Of a stretch of DNA of 21,118 bases, positions 7,875 through 18,200 are shown one piece after another (the stretch's first letter is position 1; each line of letters opens with the position of its first letter). The translations under genes were made by a program, and so were the position numbers. Source of the DNA: a bacterium (GTDB taxonomy: Bacteria; Armatimonadota; Zipacnadia; Zipacnadales; Zipacnadaceae); NCBI GenBank assembly GCA_030603495.1, contig JAUVXR010000039.1:1-21118 (forward strand), given 5' to 3'. The notes under the pieces were generated by a model that searched no databases, was not told where the DNA came from, and saw nothing but the letters and a program-made list of their open reading frames with translations.

Positions 7875-10800
7875 GTGAAGAATCTTCGGACGATGCAGGC
7901 AATTCTGCTCTGGGCCGTATTGGCGGGTGGCATCAGTGGGGCCGTTGCAGTGCCGGTCCTCGGTGAACAACTCCAGACCCAGTCTCTCAACCCCCTATGG
8001 AAGTTTGCGACCGATCCGGACAAAGTAGGCGCAGACCAAGAATGGTTCGCCCCTTCATTTGACGACAGCAATTGGGCTGAGCTGCGAACTGATAAAGGCG
8101 TGGGATGGGAAATGCAGGGTTTTGGTGGCTACGTGGGGTTCGGGTGGTACCGACAGAAGGTCACGGTTTCCCCAGAAATAGACTTGCAACACATCTACCT
8201 GTATTTCGAGGCAGTGGATGAGGAAGCCTGGATTTACATCAACGGTAAGCTGGCCTTTGAGCACAGTTGCGAGACTACCGGCCTGACTCCAAACGAGCTC
8301 TGGGTCAAACCGTTTGCCTTCGATGCCAAAGAGCATATACAGATCGGCGAGGTCAACACCGTAGCAGTACAAGTGTTTAACGAGACCGGTATGGGCGGAA
8401 TCTATAGGCCGGTCGATCTAATCGCTTCAGATAAAGCTCTGGAGGTTGACGACCTGGCAACCCTCCCCCTCCGAGGGGACAACAGGGATTTCATATTAGG
8501 CAAGTTTGCCATTGATCCCAATGAGGAGCACATCTACGGGATATCCTTTGAGGTCCGGGGCGCTCCTGGCACCGTAGTCGTGTCTCGCTACTATCGTACT
8601 TTCCGCGAAGACGGTACTGAGCGTCAGAAGGTCACGACCGGCGGCCACGCCATCTCTGCCTGCCTTCGGATTCCCGTGGATGAGAGCTGGCAACCCGGCA
8701 ACGTCGAGGTCTTCACCAAACGTGGTGCGGCTTCACTGCTGGTGGTAATGCACAGAGACGGCGGGGAAGTTGCCATCCGTAACGTGCGCCTCGTCGAAGG
8801 GGGCTTCCCCGAGCAGCCGCCGTTGTTTGGTCCTCCTTACCTTAAATGGATCAACTCGTTGCAGGCTAATCGCGACATTGCTAAGGCCAACCCCCTGCTC
8901 ACGTTTGGGAATCCCGATGCCACTGGAATCAGTATGTCGGGTCCAAGGCACGCTTCGGTCAATATCCAGCTGCCCGATGCCGAAGTTTCTACCGTCCAGC
9001 AAGAGGTCCAGGCCTACCTGGAGGTGCCGGTGGAGCGTCTTATCCAGCTCATGCCTCAGCGGCGTCCTTTTCCCTTCGAGGTAAGGTACAGCTACCGTTT
9101 GCAATACCGCGAGAAATCTGAGGAGGGCTTGCTCAAGGTCAAGTCTGCTGCACCACAAGTCCCGATATGGGATCCCCGCGAGCCCGACGTCCTACGCAAG
9201 CAGGACGGGACGGTATTCGACTATGAGGCTGAGTATCCCGTCACCGGCTACGAGAAGGTCGCTACTCCCGACGGACAGATTGTCGAGTACCCCTACCATG
9301 ATCCGCCCGGCGTTGACACCTCAACTGGGCCTCCCGAAGGGCGGGTTTACCTGGACCGCTTCATGACGGCGGCACGTGTCAGCGAAATGGGACACGCCGC
9401 TTACCGGATGGCGGCGCTGTACCGCAAAACCGGCAATCTGGAATACGGTTTGCGATCTGCTGGCATCCTCTGGGCGCTGGCCCGCGCTATCCCCCAGTGG
9501 CCCATCTACGGCACCCCGGGCAGTGGTGATCCGCACCGAAAGTTCTACCCCCCAGATACCTATGAGCACTGGTTCGCCTCCATCATCAATACTTGGTACA
9601 TACCGAACTTCGGCCAAATGATATGGCCCGTCCGCACCTATGATTTGATACGCGAGGCGCCGGTCTGGGATTCTACCTCGCAAATTACCGGGCGGGATGA
9701 TCCCCGGGCTGACATTGAAGCCGCTCTATTGCACGTCACCCGAATGGTGCTGAAGTACGATGCCTACCAGCGCACCAACCCGTGGGTGTTCTACCACAAC
9801 ACCATCTGCACTGAATTACAGACCATGATCGATATTGGCCGCGCGATAGGCTGTCCCGAGCTGGTGCATTACGCGGTGCAAAAGATGCGCGGCGCCTTCC
9901 GCTACGCCGTGATGGCAGACGGCATGTTCCCGGAGAGTGCGAGCTACGTGCATGACTTTGTGGCCGGTCTGTCGGTTCGCCCCGTCGGTAGCCTAGAGGG
10001 CTATGCCGACCCGCCCGGGTTCGTAGCAACCATTGATGGCAGACACATTGAGGCTTTCGATCCTGCCAAGGAAATTCCTATCTGCGGTCGGGCTCTTGCT
10101 GTAATGCACCGTCTGTATTATCCCAACGGGGCGCTTCTGACCATGCACGACACGTGGCCTTACACTGGTTGGCCGCAGCGGCCTGAGCCAAAACCATTCC
10201 TCCTGCCCGACTTTGGCCATGCTATTCTCGGCTGGGGGCAGAAGCCTAACTGGGCCGAGGCCCATCTGCACTACTCGGGCTATTACAACCATGGCCACGG
10301 CGACTATCTGAACTTCGTCCTGTGGGCCTACGGTGATGAGCTTACCTCCGATATAGGGTACACTCATCAGAACCAGTATCCGACTGCCACCATCTCCCAC
10401 AACTTGGTGGTAGTAAATGGCGAGAACCAAATGCGGTATGGCCAGCACGTTGGCGACCTGCTGGCCTGGTATTCGCTGCCGGATGCCGCCCAGATAGTTC
10501 AGGCGAGCGCCCCTGCGGCCTACCAGACTGCCAGCCGCTATCGCCGCGGGATAGTCACTTTGCCACGGGGTCCCGGCCAAGCCGCGGTCGTAGACATCTT
10601 CGAAGTGCAAGGCGGCCAGCGCCACGAGTGGATGGCCAACGGCTGCGCCGACTATGAACAGAACGTGGAAACGGACCTCGTAACGACGCAGGAACTGGAC
10701 AATCTCGCCGCCGACGGCAAAGCTTTGACCAGACCCCAGCCCCAGCAGGTCTCCGACATGCCGGGCCAGAAGAGCCATTTCTACGGGGCTTTCCGCAACG

Positions 10801-11924
10801 CCCGCGTCGGGGACAATGTCCGGCCCTGGCAAGTCACCATGACCGCAGGACCACCAGTACCAGAGGGTACACCGGGAGCCGTTGCGCGGGCCACGTCTCA
10901 AGACCCGAAGGCCGGCCTGCGACTGCACTGGCTGGCCCCCCTTGACGGCCAAGCTATCCTGTGCGAGGCTCCGCGCAATCGTTACTACCGGGAGCTGCCG
11001 AATTTTGAAGCGGCGCTGGACGCCTGGTCTCGCGACCTTATGCCCAAGGTCATAGTGCGTCGCGACGGCACAGACCTGGATAGTACCTTTGTGGCGGTCT
11101 GGGAACCTTTCGCCGGTCAGCCGTGGCTGTCCGCAGTCAACCTCCTCCCTGACATACCCGCGGAGCAGGGCGTTGGCGTGGCGCTGACTGCCGAGGATAT
11201 GCAGGCTACCATTCTGTACCGCCGCCCGGAAAGTACCGCCACGCTGCGGACCGAGGGACTTTCGACTGACGGTCGCTTCACGGTCGTGCGCGTTGAAGAC
11301 AAGGAGACCTATCTCGATCTGTACGATGGCACCCACGCCACCGCCGGCCCGGTGATGGTTACACTCCGGCCGCCGTCGGCCCTTCCCGTGCTGTCGGTGG
11401 GCGAAGAGAACGGTGAGCACTATGTTATCGTACGGGGCGAGTTGCCAGACTATCCGAGAGACGTAGCCGGGCAACCCCATGCTGGGCAATTCATCAGGTT
11501 TACCCAGGAGGGCCAATCCAGCCGCTGGCTGCCGCTGCAGCGTATCGAGCCGGACGGGGACGGCCAGTGGCGTCTTGTCCTCACCCGCGAGCCCGGATTT
11601 ACCTTCGACGCGCCGCGAAAGTCCCTGCGCGAGCTTTGCGTCCCGTATCGGACTCTGTTCGGCGCTGCCACTGTCACGTTGCCGTCCTGGATGAACGTGA
11701 GGTGGCATCCCGTGACCGATGATGGTGTACAACTGTGGGTTCGGGCCAGCTACGATGTGCGCTTGCGACTGAAGGGCCTCGAGAAGATGAGCAAAGCCCA
11801 AGCACGCGCTGAGTCGTCGGAAACATGGATAGACGTGCCCGTACAGAGGGTAGACGGCGACTCGGTCATCGTGCTGCCTATAAGCGTGGTCGGGGCCGAC
11901 TGGTGCACGGTCAGGCTTTGGTGA
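7875..11924 (+). CDS. Secreted multidomain heparinase II/III-like polysaccharide lyase candidate
   Basis: The 1349-residue protein has a signal peptide (about residues 1-26, cleavage near GAVAVP). Residues about 35-185 resemble a GH2-type sugar-binding jelly roll: EWFAPSFDDSNWAELR, GFGWYRQKVTV, EAWIYINGKLAFEH. Residues about 190-310 look like a second carbohydrate-binding-like sandwich. An all-helical part (about 500-720) matches the alpha/alpha toroid of this lyase fold. The heparinase II/III signature follows: SGYYNHGHGDYLNFVLWAYG (H806, H808, D810), then HNLVVVNGENQ (H842, N843), equivalent to the conserved HxHxD and HNTVxVDG segments. The last ~350 residues are beta-rich and unassigned. 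These enzymes cleave uronic-acid polysaccharides such as heparan, chondroitin or alginate by beta-elimination. It starts at GTG with a weak ribosome site; ATG 7893 is an alternative. A sulfatase follows. Confidence 0.8.
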   Translation: MKNLRTMQAILLWAVLAGGISGAVAVPVLGEQLQTQSLNPLWKFATDPDKVGADQEWFAPSFDDSNWAELRTDKGVGWEMQGFGGYVGFGWYRQKVTVSPEIDLQHIYLYFEAVDEEAWIYINGKLAFEHSCETTGLTPNELWVKPFAFDAKEHIQIGEVNTVAVQVFNETGMGGIYRPVDLIASDKALEVDDLATLPLRGDNRDFILGKFAIDPNEEHIYGISFEVRGAPGTVVVSRYYRTFREDGTERQKVTTGGHAISACLRIPVDESWQPGNVEVFTKRGAASLLVVMHRDGGEVAIRNVRLVEGGFPEQPPLFGPPYLKWINSLQANRDIAKANPLLTFGNPDATGISMSGPRHASVNIQLPDAEVSTVQQEVQAYLEVPVERLIQLMPQRRPFPFEVRYSYRLQYREKSEEGLLKVKSAAPQVPIWDPREPDVLRKQDGTVFDYEAEYPVTGYEKVATPDGQIVEYPYHDPPGVDTSTGPPEGRVYLDRFMTAARVSEMGHAAYRMAALYRKTGNLEYGLRSAGILWALARAIPQWPIYGTPGSGDPHRKFYPPDTYEHWFASIINTWYIPNFGQMIWPVRTYDLIREAPVWDSTSQITGRDDPRADIEAALLHVTRMVLKYDAYQRTNPWVFYHNTICTELQTMIDIGRAIGCPELVHYAVQKMRGAFRYAVMADGMFPESASYVHDFVAGLSVRPVGSLEGYADPPGFVATIDGRHIEAFDPAKEIPICGRALAVMHRLYYPNGALLTMHDTWPYTGWPQRPEPKPFLLPDFGHAILGWGQKPNWAEAHLHYSGYYNHGHGDYLNFVLWAYGDELTSDIGYTHQNQYPTATISHNLVVVNGENQMRYGQHVGDLLAWYSLPDAAQIVQASAPAAYQTASRYRRGIVTLPRGPGQAAVVDIFEVQGGQRHEWMANGCADYEQNVETDLVTTQELDNLAADGKALTRPQPQQVSDMPGQKSHFYGAFRNARVGDNVRPWQVTMTAGPPVPEGTPGAVARATSQDPKAGLRLHWLAPLDGQAILCEAPRNRYYRELPNFEAALDAWSRDLMPKVIVRRDGTDLDSTFVAVWEPFAGQPWLSAVNLLPDIPAEQGVGVALTAEDMQATILYRRPESTATLRTEGLSTDGRFTVVRVEDKETYLDLYDGTHATAGPVMVTLRPPSALPVLSVGEENGEHYVIVRGELPDYPRDVAGQPHAGQFIRFTQEGQSSRWLPLQRIEPDGDGQWRLVLTREPGFTFDAPRKSLRELCVPYRTLFGAATVTLPSWMNVRWHPVTDDGVQLWVRASYDVRLRLKGLEKMSKAQARAESSETWIDVPVQRVDGDSVIVLPISVVGADWCTVRLW

Positions 11925-12326
11925 GGCCGCCTTCACCCAGTAGGATGCCGGCAATCGCAATCGCGTGGCTGCCTAAGCCAGTTGAACGCATGGTCATTCC
12001 TGGCACTAGCAACGGCTAACCAGGGAAGGGGTGCGACGTGACTCATCGCCGCTGCTGGACAATACCGTGCTCCTGGACGGGCGCACTGAGTGCCCGGATA
12101 TTGCTTGATTGGCGGTGCCAATGCAGTTCTGTGGATGAAGCCGGCAGTGGGGATTATCGCCGCAATGGAGGAAGACTTGGGGCTTCTTCCCTACCACCGC
12201 GGCATCGTGATTACCTCAGTGGTGTCATTCATGACTCCATTGTGCAAGCCGCAGACCGTCTGCACAGTATGTGAGTGGGTTAGGCAGTACCCGGTGCAAA
12301 CAAACTGATCGGAGCCAAGGTAGACT
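11925..12326. other. Intergenic region between lyase and sulfatase genes
   Basis: The 402 bases contain short frames only. Two overlapping plus-strand frames of 72-78 codons (12038-12308) do not resemble a known protein and lack good ribosome sites. The second could be decayed coding sequence, since some stretches look protein-like (GDYRRNGGRLGASSLP), but I cannot name a source. GGAGCCAAGG at 12311-12320 is the ribosome site region for the sulfatase. No terminator was seen. Confidence 0.4.
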
Positions 12327-13736
12327 ATGCGTAGGCCCAATGTATTGTTCATAATGTCAGACGACCACGGCGCCCAGGCGATGAGTTGCTACGGCAGCCG
12401 GATCAACGAAACGCCCCATATTGATCGCATCGCCCAGGGGGGCGTCCGCTTTGACAACTGCTTCTGTACGAATTCGATCTGCACGCCGAGCCGGGCCACG
12501 ATCCTGACCGGCAAACACAGTCACATAAACGGCGTGCGCTGCCTGGCACCCTTCGACTGGATGGACTGCCGGCAGTGGAGCTTCCCCAGAGATTTGCAGA
12601 GGGCGGGATACCAGACGGCGGTCATCGGCAAGTGGCACCTGGGCCACGGCGGCGTGAGCGATCCCCAGGGATTCGACTACTGGAACGTGCTGCCGGGCCA
12701 GGGCCTGTACCACAATCCCGAGTTCATAGAAATGGGCGAACAGAAGATCATGCCGGGCTATGCCACCGACCTGATCACCGATATGTGCCTGGACTGGCTC
12801 GAGCACAGGTCGAAGGAACGGCCCTTTTGCCTGTTGTGTCATCACAAAGCTCCGCATCGGCGCTGGGAACCTGACGCGAAGCACGCCCAGATGTATGAGG
12901 ACATCGAGATTCCCGAGCCGGACAACTTCAACGACGACTACGCCAACCGGGCCGGTGCGGCCGCGGCGGCGACGATGAGGATTGAGCGGGACCTGCGTCC
13001 GGATGACCTCAAACAAGATCCGCCACCAGGCCTATCACCGCAAGAGCTGAAGAGATGGAAATATCAGCGGTATATCAAAGACTATCTGCGCTGCGTTGCT
13101 TCGATTGACGATAATGTCGGCCGCATGCTGGATTACCTGGCTGACAAAGGGCTGGAGGAAGATACCATCGTCATCTATACCTCCGACCAGGGCTTCTTCC
13201 TCGGCGAGCACGGCTGGTTCGACAAGCGCTTTATGTACGAAGAGTCGCTGCGTATGCCGCTGGTGGTGCGCTACCCGCAAGAAATCCAACCCGGTACGGT
13301 TAACGACGAGATCGCTCTGAATAATGACTTCGCGCCGACGTTCCTCGACTACGCCGGTCTTGACATTCCCGACGACCTTCAGGGCCGCAGCATCCGTCCG
13401 CTCCTGCAGGGAAGGACTCCCCAGCACTGGCAGACGTCAATGTACTACCGCTACTGGATGCATCTGGGCGGCGGCCATACGGTCTGTGCGCACTACGGCG
13501 TGCGGACCAAGCGCTACAAGCTGATCTACTACTACGGGGAGGCGCTGGACGCACCGGGCGCAGTAGATGAGCCCAGGTCGCCAGAGTGGGAGCTGTTCGA
13601 CCTGGACAATGACCCGATGGAGATGCACAGCGTCTACGACGATCCGGCCTACGCCGAGGCCGTCAAGGAACTGAAAGCCGAGCTGGCCCGCCTCCGCGAT
13701 GAGGTCAAGGATGACAGCGCGCCGTGGACGGAGTAG
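12327..13736 (+). CDS. Class I (S1) formylglycine-dependent sulfatase
   Basis: The 469-residue protein hydrolyses sulfate esters, most likely on a glycan. The N-terminal metal-binding motif is NVLFIMSDDHG (D12, D13). The sulfatase signature CTPSRATILTGKHSH holds C52, which a formylglycine-generating enzyme must convert to formylglycine, with R56 and K63. GKWHLGHGG gives K102 and H104. The second metal site is TSDQGFFLGEHGWFDKR (D287, Q288, K300), with Gln where many sulfatases have Asn or His. The C-terminal part has the usual FDLDNDPMEMHSVYDDP segment. The cysteine-type motif needs an FGE, which is not in this window. No signal peptide is visible, so a cytoplasmic role on imported oligosaccharides is likely unless the start is misread; AAGG at 12317-12320 supports this start. 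The exact S1 subfamily and substrate are not resolved. Confidence 0.93.
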   Translation: MRRPNVLFIMSDDHGAQAMSCYGSRINETPHIDRIAQGGVRFDNCFCTNSICTPSRATILTGKHSHINGVRCLAPFDWMDCRQWSFPRDLQRAGYQTAVIGKWHLGHGGVSDPQGFDYWNVLPGQGLYHNPEFIEMGEQKIMPGYATDLITDMCLDWLEHRSKERPFCLLCHHKAPHRRWEPDAKHAQMYEDIEIPEPDNFNDDYANRAGAAAAATMRIERDLRPDDLKQDPPPGLSPQELKRWKYQRYIKDYLRCVASIDDNVGRMLDYLADKGLEEDTIVIYTSDQGFFLGEHGWFDKRFMYEESLRMPLVVRYPQEIQPGTVNDEIALNNDFAPTFLDYAGLDIPDDLQGRSIRPLLQGRTPQHWQTSMYYRYWMHLGGGHTVCAHYGVRTKRYKLIYYYGEALDAPGAVDEPRSPEWELFDLDNDPMEMHSVYDDPAYAEAVKELKAELARLRDEVKDDSAPWTE

Positions 13737-13841
13737 CTGGCTATGGCATGCGCTGACCCAAGCCATACAGCAGCTAAGCACTCGCGGGAAGATTAACAAC
13801 ACGCGCCCGGCTGGACTGTCCTTCGGAGCTACAGAGAGAGG

Positions 13842-14891
13842 TTACGGAGGTGAGTTGGACTCCTCGAAGTCCATCCCATGCGTAGGTTTGACCACGGCGA
13901 AGCGGTAACCTGCTTCTTCCAGGGCTTGGCCGACGTGCTCGACCCGTTCGGGGTCCTCATATATTCCTACGATTGCGCCACCAGACCCGGGGAACTTGGC
14001 CGGCAGCCCATGTCGGCGAGCGATCTGAATCATCTCCAGATTCGCTGCCCCGATGGCCTTATCACCATATAGCTCGCGGCGCAGGTCAAAGTTCTTATCC
14101 ATCAATTCACCCAGGGTCCGGAAATCGCCTCGCGCCAGCACGGCACGGCCCTGTTCAGCATGATCGGCAAGCTGGCTCATCCCCGCAATGACCTCGGGGT
14201 CACCTGCGTCGTACCGGAACCGCATCGGATTATGAGCCTCGCCGGAGGTAACCGTCGAATGCGGGTTCCAGGCGATGTACATCGGCGGCAGCAGCTCCAG
14301 AGGTATAGGCTCGTAGCGACCGTGATCATGCTGCTCCATATAGCCGGGGTCGAAGTCCATATATACGGCCCCACCATAGACCTGAACGACGCGGTCCTGA
14401 AGACCGGCCTGGATACCGAGCTCCTCAGTTTCCACAGATAGCACCAGGTGGGGCTGAAAATGCCGGGGAATGTCATCATCGGTCAGCCCATAGAACTCCA
14501 TCAGCGCTTGGATAGTGGCGGTGACAATGGCACTGGAGCCGGCCAGCCCGACCTGGCGGGGGATATTGGTGTCATACTCGATGGTGAAGCAGTCGTCGGT
14601 AAGAGGTATACCGTGTTCACAGCAGTAGTCGTGGAACCGCTTGCAGGCCGCGTACACCAGGCGGATACCGCCGTGGTAGCCGTCGCGGGAGGCGACCCGG
14701 GCCAGATTGTCGAAGCTGCTGAAGCTAGAGGGGTCGAAGTGGCGATGCGGGACAATCCGGAGTTCGGTACTTTCGGATATCGCGATGGAGGCCCCGAAGT
14801 TCTCGATCATTGCCGCGATAGTCTTGCCCCCGAACCCATCGGAGGGGTTACCCAGCAATCCGACGCGCGAGCCGACCTGTTTGCGAATCAC
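13842..14891 (-). CDS. GHMP-family sugar kinase, glucuronokinase-like
   Basis: About 349 residues from a GTG at 14891; the open frame extends to a TTG at 14933, but family proteins begin about ten residues before the GLLGNPSDG motif, which favours the GTG. Key motifs (GTG numbering) are RVGLLGNPSDGFGGKT (about 9-24), the GHMP ATP loop NIPRQVGLAGSSAIVTA (about 109-125), GIQAGLQDRVVQVYGG with the likely catalytic D166, and PGSGGAIVGIYEDP near the C terminus. The GNPSDG start with the NIPRQ-GL-GSSAI loop matches plant glucuronokinase, which makes glucuronic acid 1-phosphate from glucuronate and ATP, and its bacterial relatives. Cytoplasmic. It is convergent with the sulfatase, 105 bases away, and would handle uronic acid released by the neighbouring enzymes. 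The exact sugar (glucuronate, galacturonate or other) is an inference. Confidence 0.82.
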   Translation of the reverse strand: MIRKQVGSRVGLLGNPSDGFGGKTIAAMIENFGASIAISESTELRIVPHRHFDPSSFSSFDNLARVASRDGYHGGIRLVYAACKRFHDYCCEHGIPLTDDCFTIEYDTNIPRQVGLAGSSAIVTATIQALMEFYGLTDDDIPRHFQPHLVLSVETEELGIQAGLQDRVVQVYGGAVYMDFDPGYMEQHDHGRYEPIPLELLPPMYIAWNPHSTVTSGEAHNPMRFRYDAGDPEVIAGMSQLADHAEQGRAVLARGDFRTLGELMDKNFDLRRELYGDKAIGAANLEMIQIARRHGLPAKFPGSGGAIVGIYEDPERVEHVGQALEEAGYRFAVVKPTHGMDFEESNSPP

Positions 14892-14971
14892 TTGTCTGCC
14901 CAAAGCCTTTCTGCCGTGATGACCCTCCCGCAACCGCCCCTAAACTCGACCTGAGGCAGTTGCCTTCACCG

Positions 14972-15100
14972 TTAGGTATTCTGCTGGACTGTCGCAATCT
15001 CCTCTTCGGTCAAGTCGTAAAGCTCATAGACCAGCCCATCAATGGCCTGGTCGGTGGCGGCTCTTGGTGCAAAGTAGGTTGCGAAAGTAGCGTCTATTAT
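14972..15100 (-). pseudogene. C-terminal remnant resembling an Eco57I/type IIG restriction-methylase
   Basis: The minus strand from a TGA at 15103-15101 to TAA at 14974-14972 reads 42 residues ending ATDQAIDGLVYELYDLTEEE, then IATVQQNT. The LVYELYxLTEEEI ending is characteristic of the extreme C terminus of Eco57I-like restriction-methylases and other TaqI-like N-6 adenine methylases, which are normally many hundred residues long. Here there is no start codon, no RBS and a stop just upstream, and the neighbouring frame shows nothing of the family. It is therefore a leftover of a larger gene lost by deletion. A short independent protein is unlikely. Confidence 0.6.
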
Positions 15101-15138
15101 TCAAGACAACCAGCACCCGCCAGAGTTCCGCCCCCTCC

Positions 15139-15170
15139 TTGACACCTTTAAGGGGGGTATAACATACAAT
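15139..15170 (+). promoter_or_regulatory. Weak candidate promoter for the 1039-residue protein gene
   Basis: A perfect TTGACA lies at 15139-15144. Possible -10 boxes are TACAAT at 15165-15170 (20-base spacer, long) or TATAAC at 15158-15163 (13-base spacer, short). Neither spacing is ideal, so this is only a candidate. It is about 60 bases before the start codon. Confidence 0.25.
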
Positions 15171-15227
15171 ACCAGAAGGTGAGTAGTTGCAACTATTACA
15201 ACAATCTCTTGAGCAGGTCCAACTGAA

Positions 15228-18200
15228 ATGACTACTTCCCACTATAACGCCCGTAGAAAAGCGGGCAACTGGTCTCTATCAGGAGCTACTCTGGTGCTCT
15301 CGGGCCAGGCCAACGAGATTATGAAACTCGCCGCGGGAGAACTCTCCCGATATCTGTACCTGCTCACCGGCAAACTCAGTCCGGTAGCGAGCCGCCTGCC
15401 AGAATTGGGCACTGCGATCATTCTCGATCATAGTATAGCCTCGTCATTGGGGGTATCCGTAGATCCGGCTGTCGTAGGCGACCAGGGCTACTGCTTAGCG
15501 ACCGTACAGCAGGACCGCCGGCGCTACCTGGTCATCACCGCCACTCAGCCGGTGGGGATTCTTTACGGGGTCTATGGCTTGCTGGAGGAGCTAGGCATGG
15601 GCTTCTACGCGGGCGGGGATACCTTCCCTGAGCTGCCTACGCGGGCGGAGATACCAAGCGACCTGGATCGCTATGACCGTCCGGCCTTCGAAGTGCGGGG
15701 CAATCTGCTATGGTGCAATTTCCTGTGCGGGTTGACTGACTGGGGCCTGGACGACTACAAGTTCTATTTTGACCAACTGGCCCGCATGCGCTGCAACATG
15801 CTGCTAATCCATTGGTATGACTCTGAGCCGACCGCAGCCTATGAGGTCAACGGGGAGTATCTGGCCGGTGGCATCACCCCCAATGCTCTGACCAAACCAT
15901 GGGGAGCATTGGCTGCCTTACGTGCGTCGGAGTTCTATTTTGGCACGGGGCGCTACTTTGACCAAGAGTTCTTCACCAGCCCGATGGGGGAGAACAGTCC
16001 TGATTTGCTTACCGAAATCAAGCGTAGCGAGGCTGTCTTTAGTGAGGCGACGCGCTACGCCCGGCAGTGTGGGGTGAAAGTGGCGGCGGGTTTTGAGGCG
16101 CCACGGGGGGATCCTACTAATCCACGTGTGGTAGAGAACTTCAAGGCCCGTATCCGCCAATTCCTGGAGCGCAATCCCGCCATCACGCACTTTGCTCTCT
16201 GGCAGCATGAGGCCGGAGGATGCACCGGGACGACGCCTCCGCCTGCGGCCTCCGAGGCTGCCCGTCTCTTTGACCAGCAGAAGGAACTGTTCACCTACTT
16301 GGGTACACCGCGCCGGGTGTGGGAGGCCATCCGCTTCGGGCGCTTCGCCGCGATAGCGGCGGACCTTGTGGCGGCAGAAGCTCCAGGCCTGCCCCTAGTG
16401 GTAGTGGGCTGGGGTGGAGATCGCTGGATGCGTTTTGCTGACTATTGTCTGGGCTATGACAAGATCCTGCCTGCGCACGTCGCCTTTACCTGCCATGACA
16501 ACATTGATCCTTCCTTTGGTCCTAACGTGAGCACGGCCTGGGGAGAGCTCCCGCCAGAGCGTGAACGCTGGGCCATTACCTGGGCCGAGGACGACCTTGC
16601 TGATTGCTGGGCGCGCCGACCGAACGTGGAATCTTTCAGTAAACTCACCCCCGATGCCCTGCAAAAGGGTTGCCAGGGCCTGCTGAACCTGCAATGGCGT
16701 ACCCGTGACGTGGAGGAGGAGAATGCTCACACCGCCCAATTCGCTTGGGACACTAGCCTCACGCCTGAAGAGTTTTACTGTAAGCTAGCTCGAGATTACT
16801 TCGGCCCCGACCAGGAAGAGCGGGTAGGCAAGCACCTGGCTGTCCTCCAGCGTCTGGGCTCACGCTGGACAGGGGTACACGGTAGCGTCGAGTGTGGACG
16901 CATGTGCTGGACGGGCTGGGCGCCTCATTTCCCATTTGAACTCGATGAAAAGACCCCTACGTATCTCCTGGCCAAGGCAGAGAAAGCGGCGGAGATACTC
17001 TCTGAGATACCTCCTGAGGGCGAGGGCGGTGAAGCGGGCGCATTTCACTTGCGACGGGTAGGTGAGGAGCTAGAAGACATCGAGCATGACGACACACGCC
17101 CAGGTGTACAGGTAATGAAGCAGGTGGCCAAGCGCCTGCGGAAGCTTGCCGGTGAAACGGCCAAGCGACGCCTGCGCGCAGCACTCATCGAGATTGAGGA
17201 ACAAGTCTGGGCGTTGCGTGAGCGGCTCGTGGTATATGGGATGACTACTCGCTCTTACCGAGCTGTTGATAGCTTTCTGATTGCGATCCATCACCTGCAG
17301 CGTAATGCGGGGGCGAAGAGTCATTTCGCCACGCTCCGCGGCATCCGCCGGGACCTGGAGAAGCTACGCGAGCAGTATCTGACTGAGAAACGCCTCGCAC
17401 GCCTGGAGCGGCTGGACTTCCTGGTCGCCACCATGGACTTTGTCCTGAACTTCGACTCTGCAGTGATGCTGCTGGCTGACGGAGAACGGATTGACCAGGC
17501 CCTGGAGGCAGCTGCGCAGGCGCGGGAGGCGGGTGAGAACACATGTGCGGCAGAGATCGTTGCCCAGGCCTACGGGGAGTTGGTAGGAGCGGGCATGCAG
17601 CAAGCGCTGCAGGCTTACACCCGCAAGCTTACGACTCGCTGTGAGTTCGGCGTGCTGGCCACGCTCAATGTCAAGGCTCTCCCGTTGTATTGGGAGACGA
17701 TTGGACGACTGGAGGAATTCCTGCCCGCAGTACCGCCACGAGAGGTACAGGCTCGTGGCCAGGCCCAGGAGGTGTGGCTCTCCTGGCAGCCCTCCCCGCG
17801 CACCGCTGGTCACCATCTCTACCGGCGGCCTGCTGAAGGCGGCCGCTGGCGCCGGATTAACAAAGAGCTGATGGACGCGAAATGCCGCATGTTCGTGGAT
17901 CGTCCCGTTAAGCCCGCAGTGTACGAATATGCCGTGACCGCACTTGCCGAGTGCGGCTGGGAGAGCCCGAGGTCGCACTTGGGGCGAGCTACCTGCGGAC
18001 CGCTGCAGGCTGGGCCTGAGCTGGTAGCTTGCAAGCCTTACAGCCACTTAGAGGTCGGCGAGGACCTGACCTTGCGTATAGTGGTTCTCACTGAGCGAGA
18101 GGTAGAGCGGGTAGAGATCGCCTTTCGCAGAGCGGGCGAGCGCTCCTGGCGCCGCGTGCCCATGATCAACTGCTTCCGCTACTCGTATCGGGGGACAGTA

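Noticed and set aside
9993-11960. A 655-codon open frame antisense to the lyase gene.
   Set aside because: Same reason: it mirrors a strongly supported gene and its translation resembles no protein family.
12038-12308. Two overlapping 72-78-codon frames between the lyase and sulfatase genes.
   Set aside because: Neither has a ribosome site or family resemblance; kept only as a possible decayed stretch.
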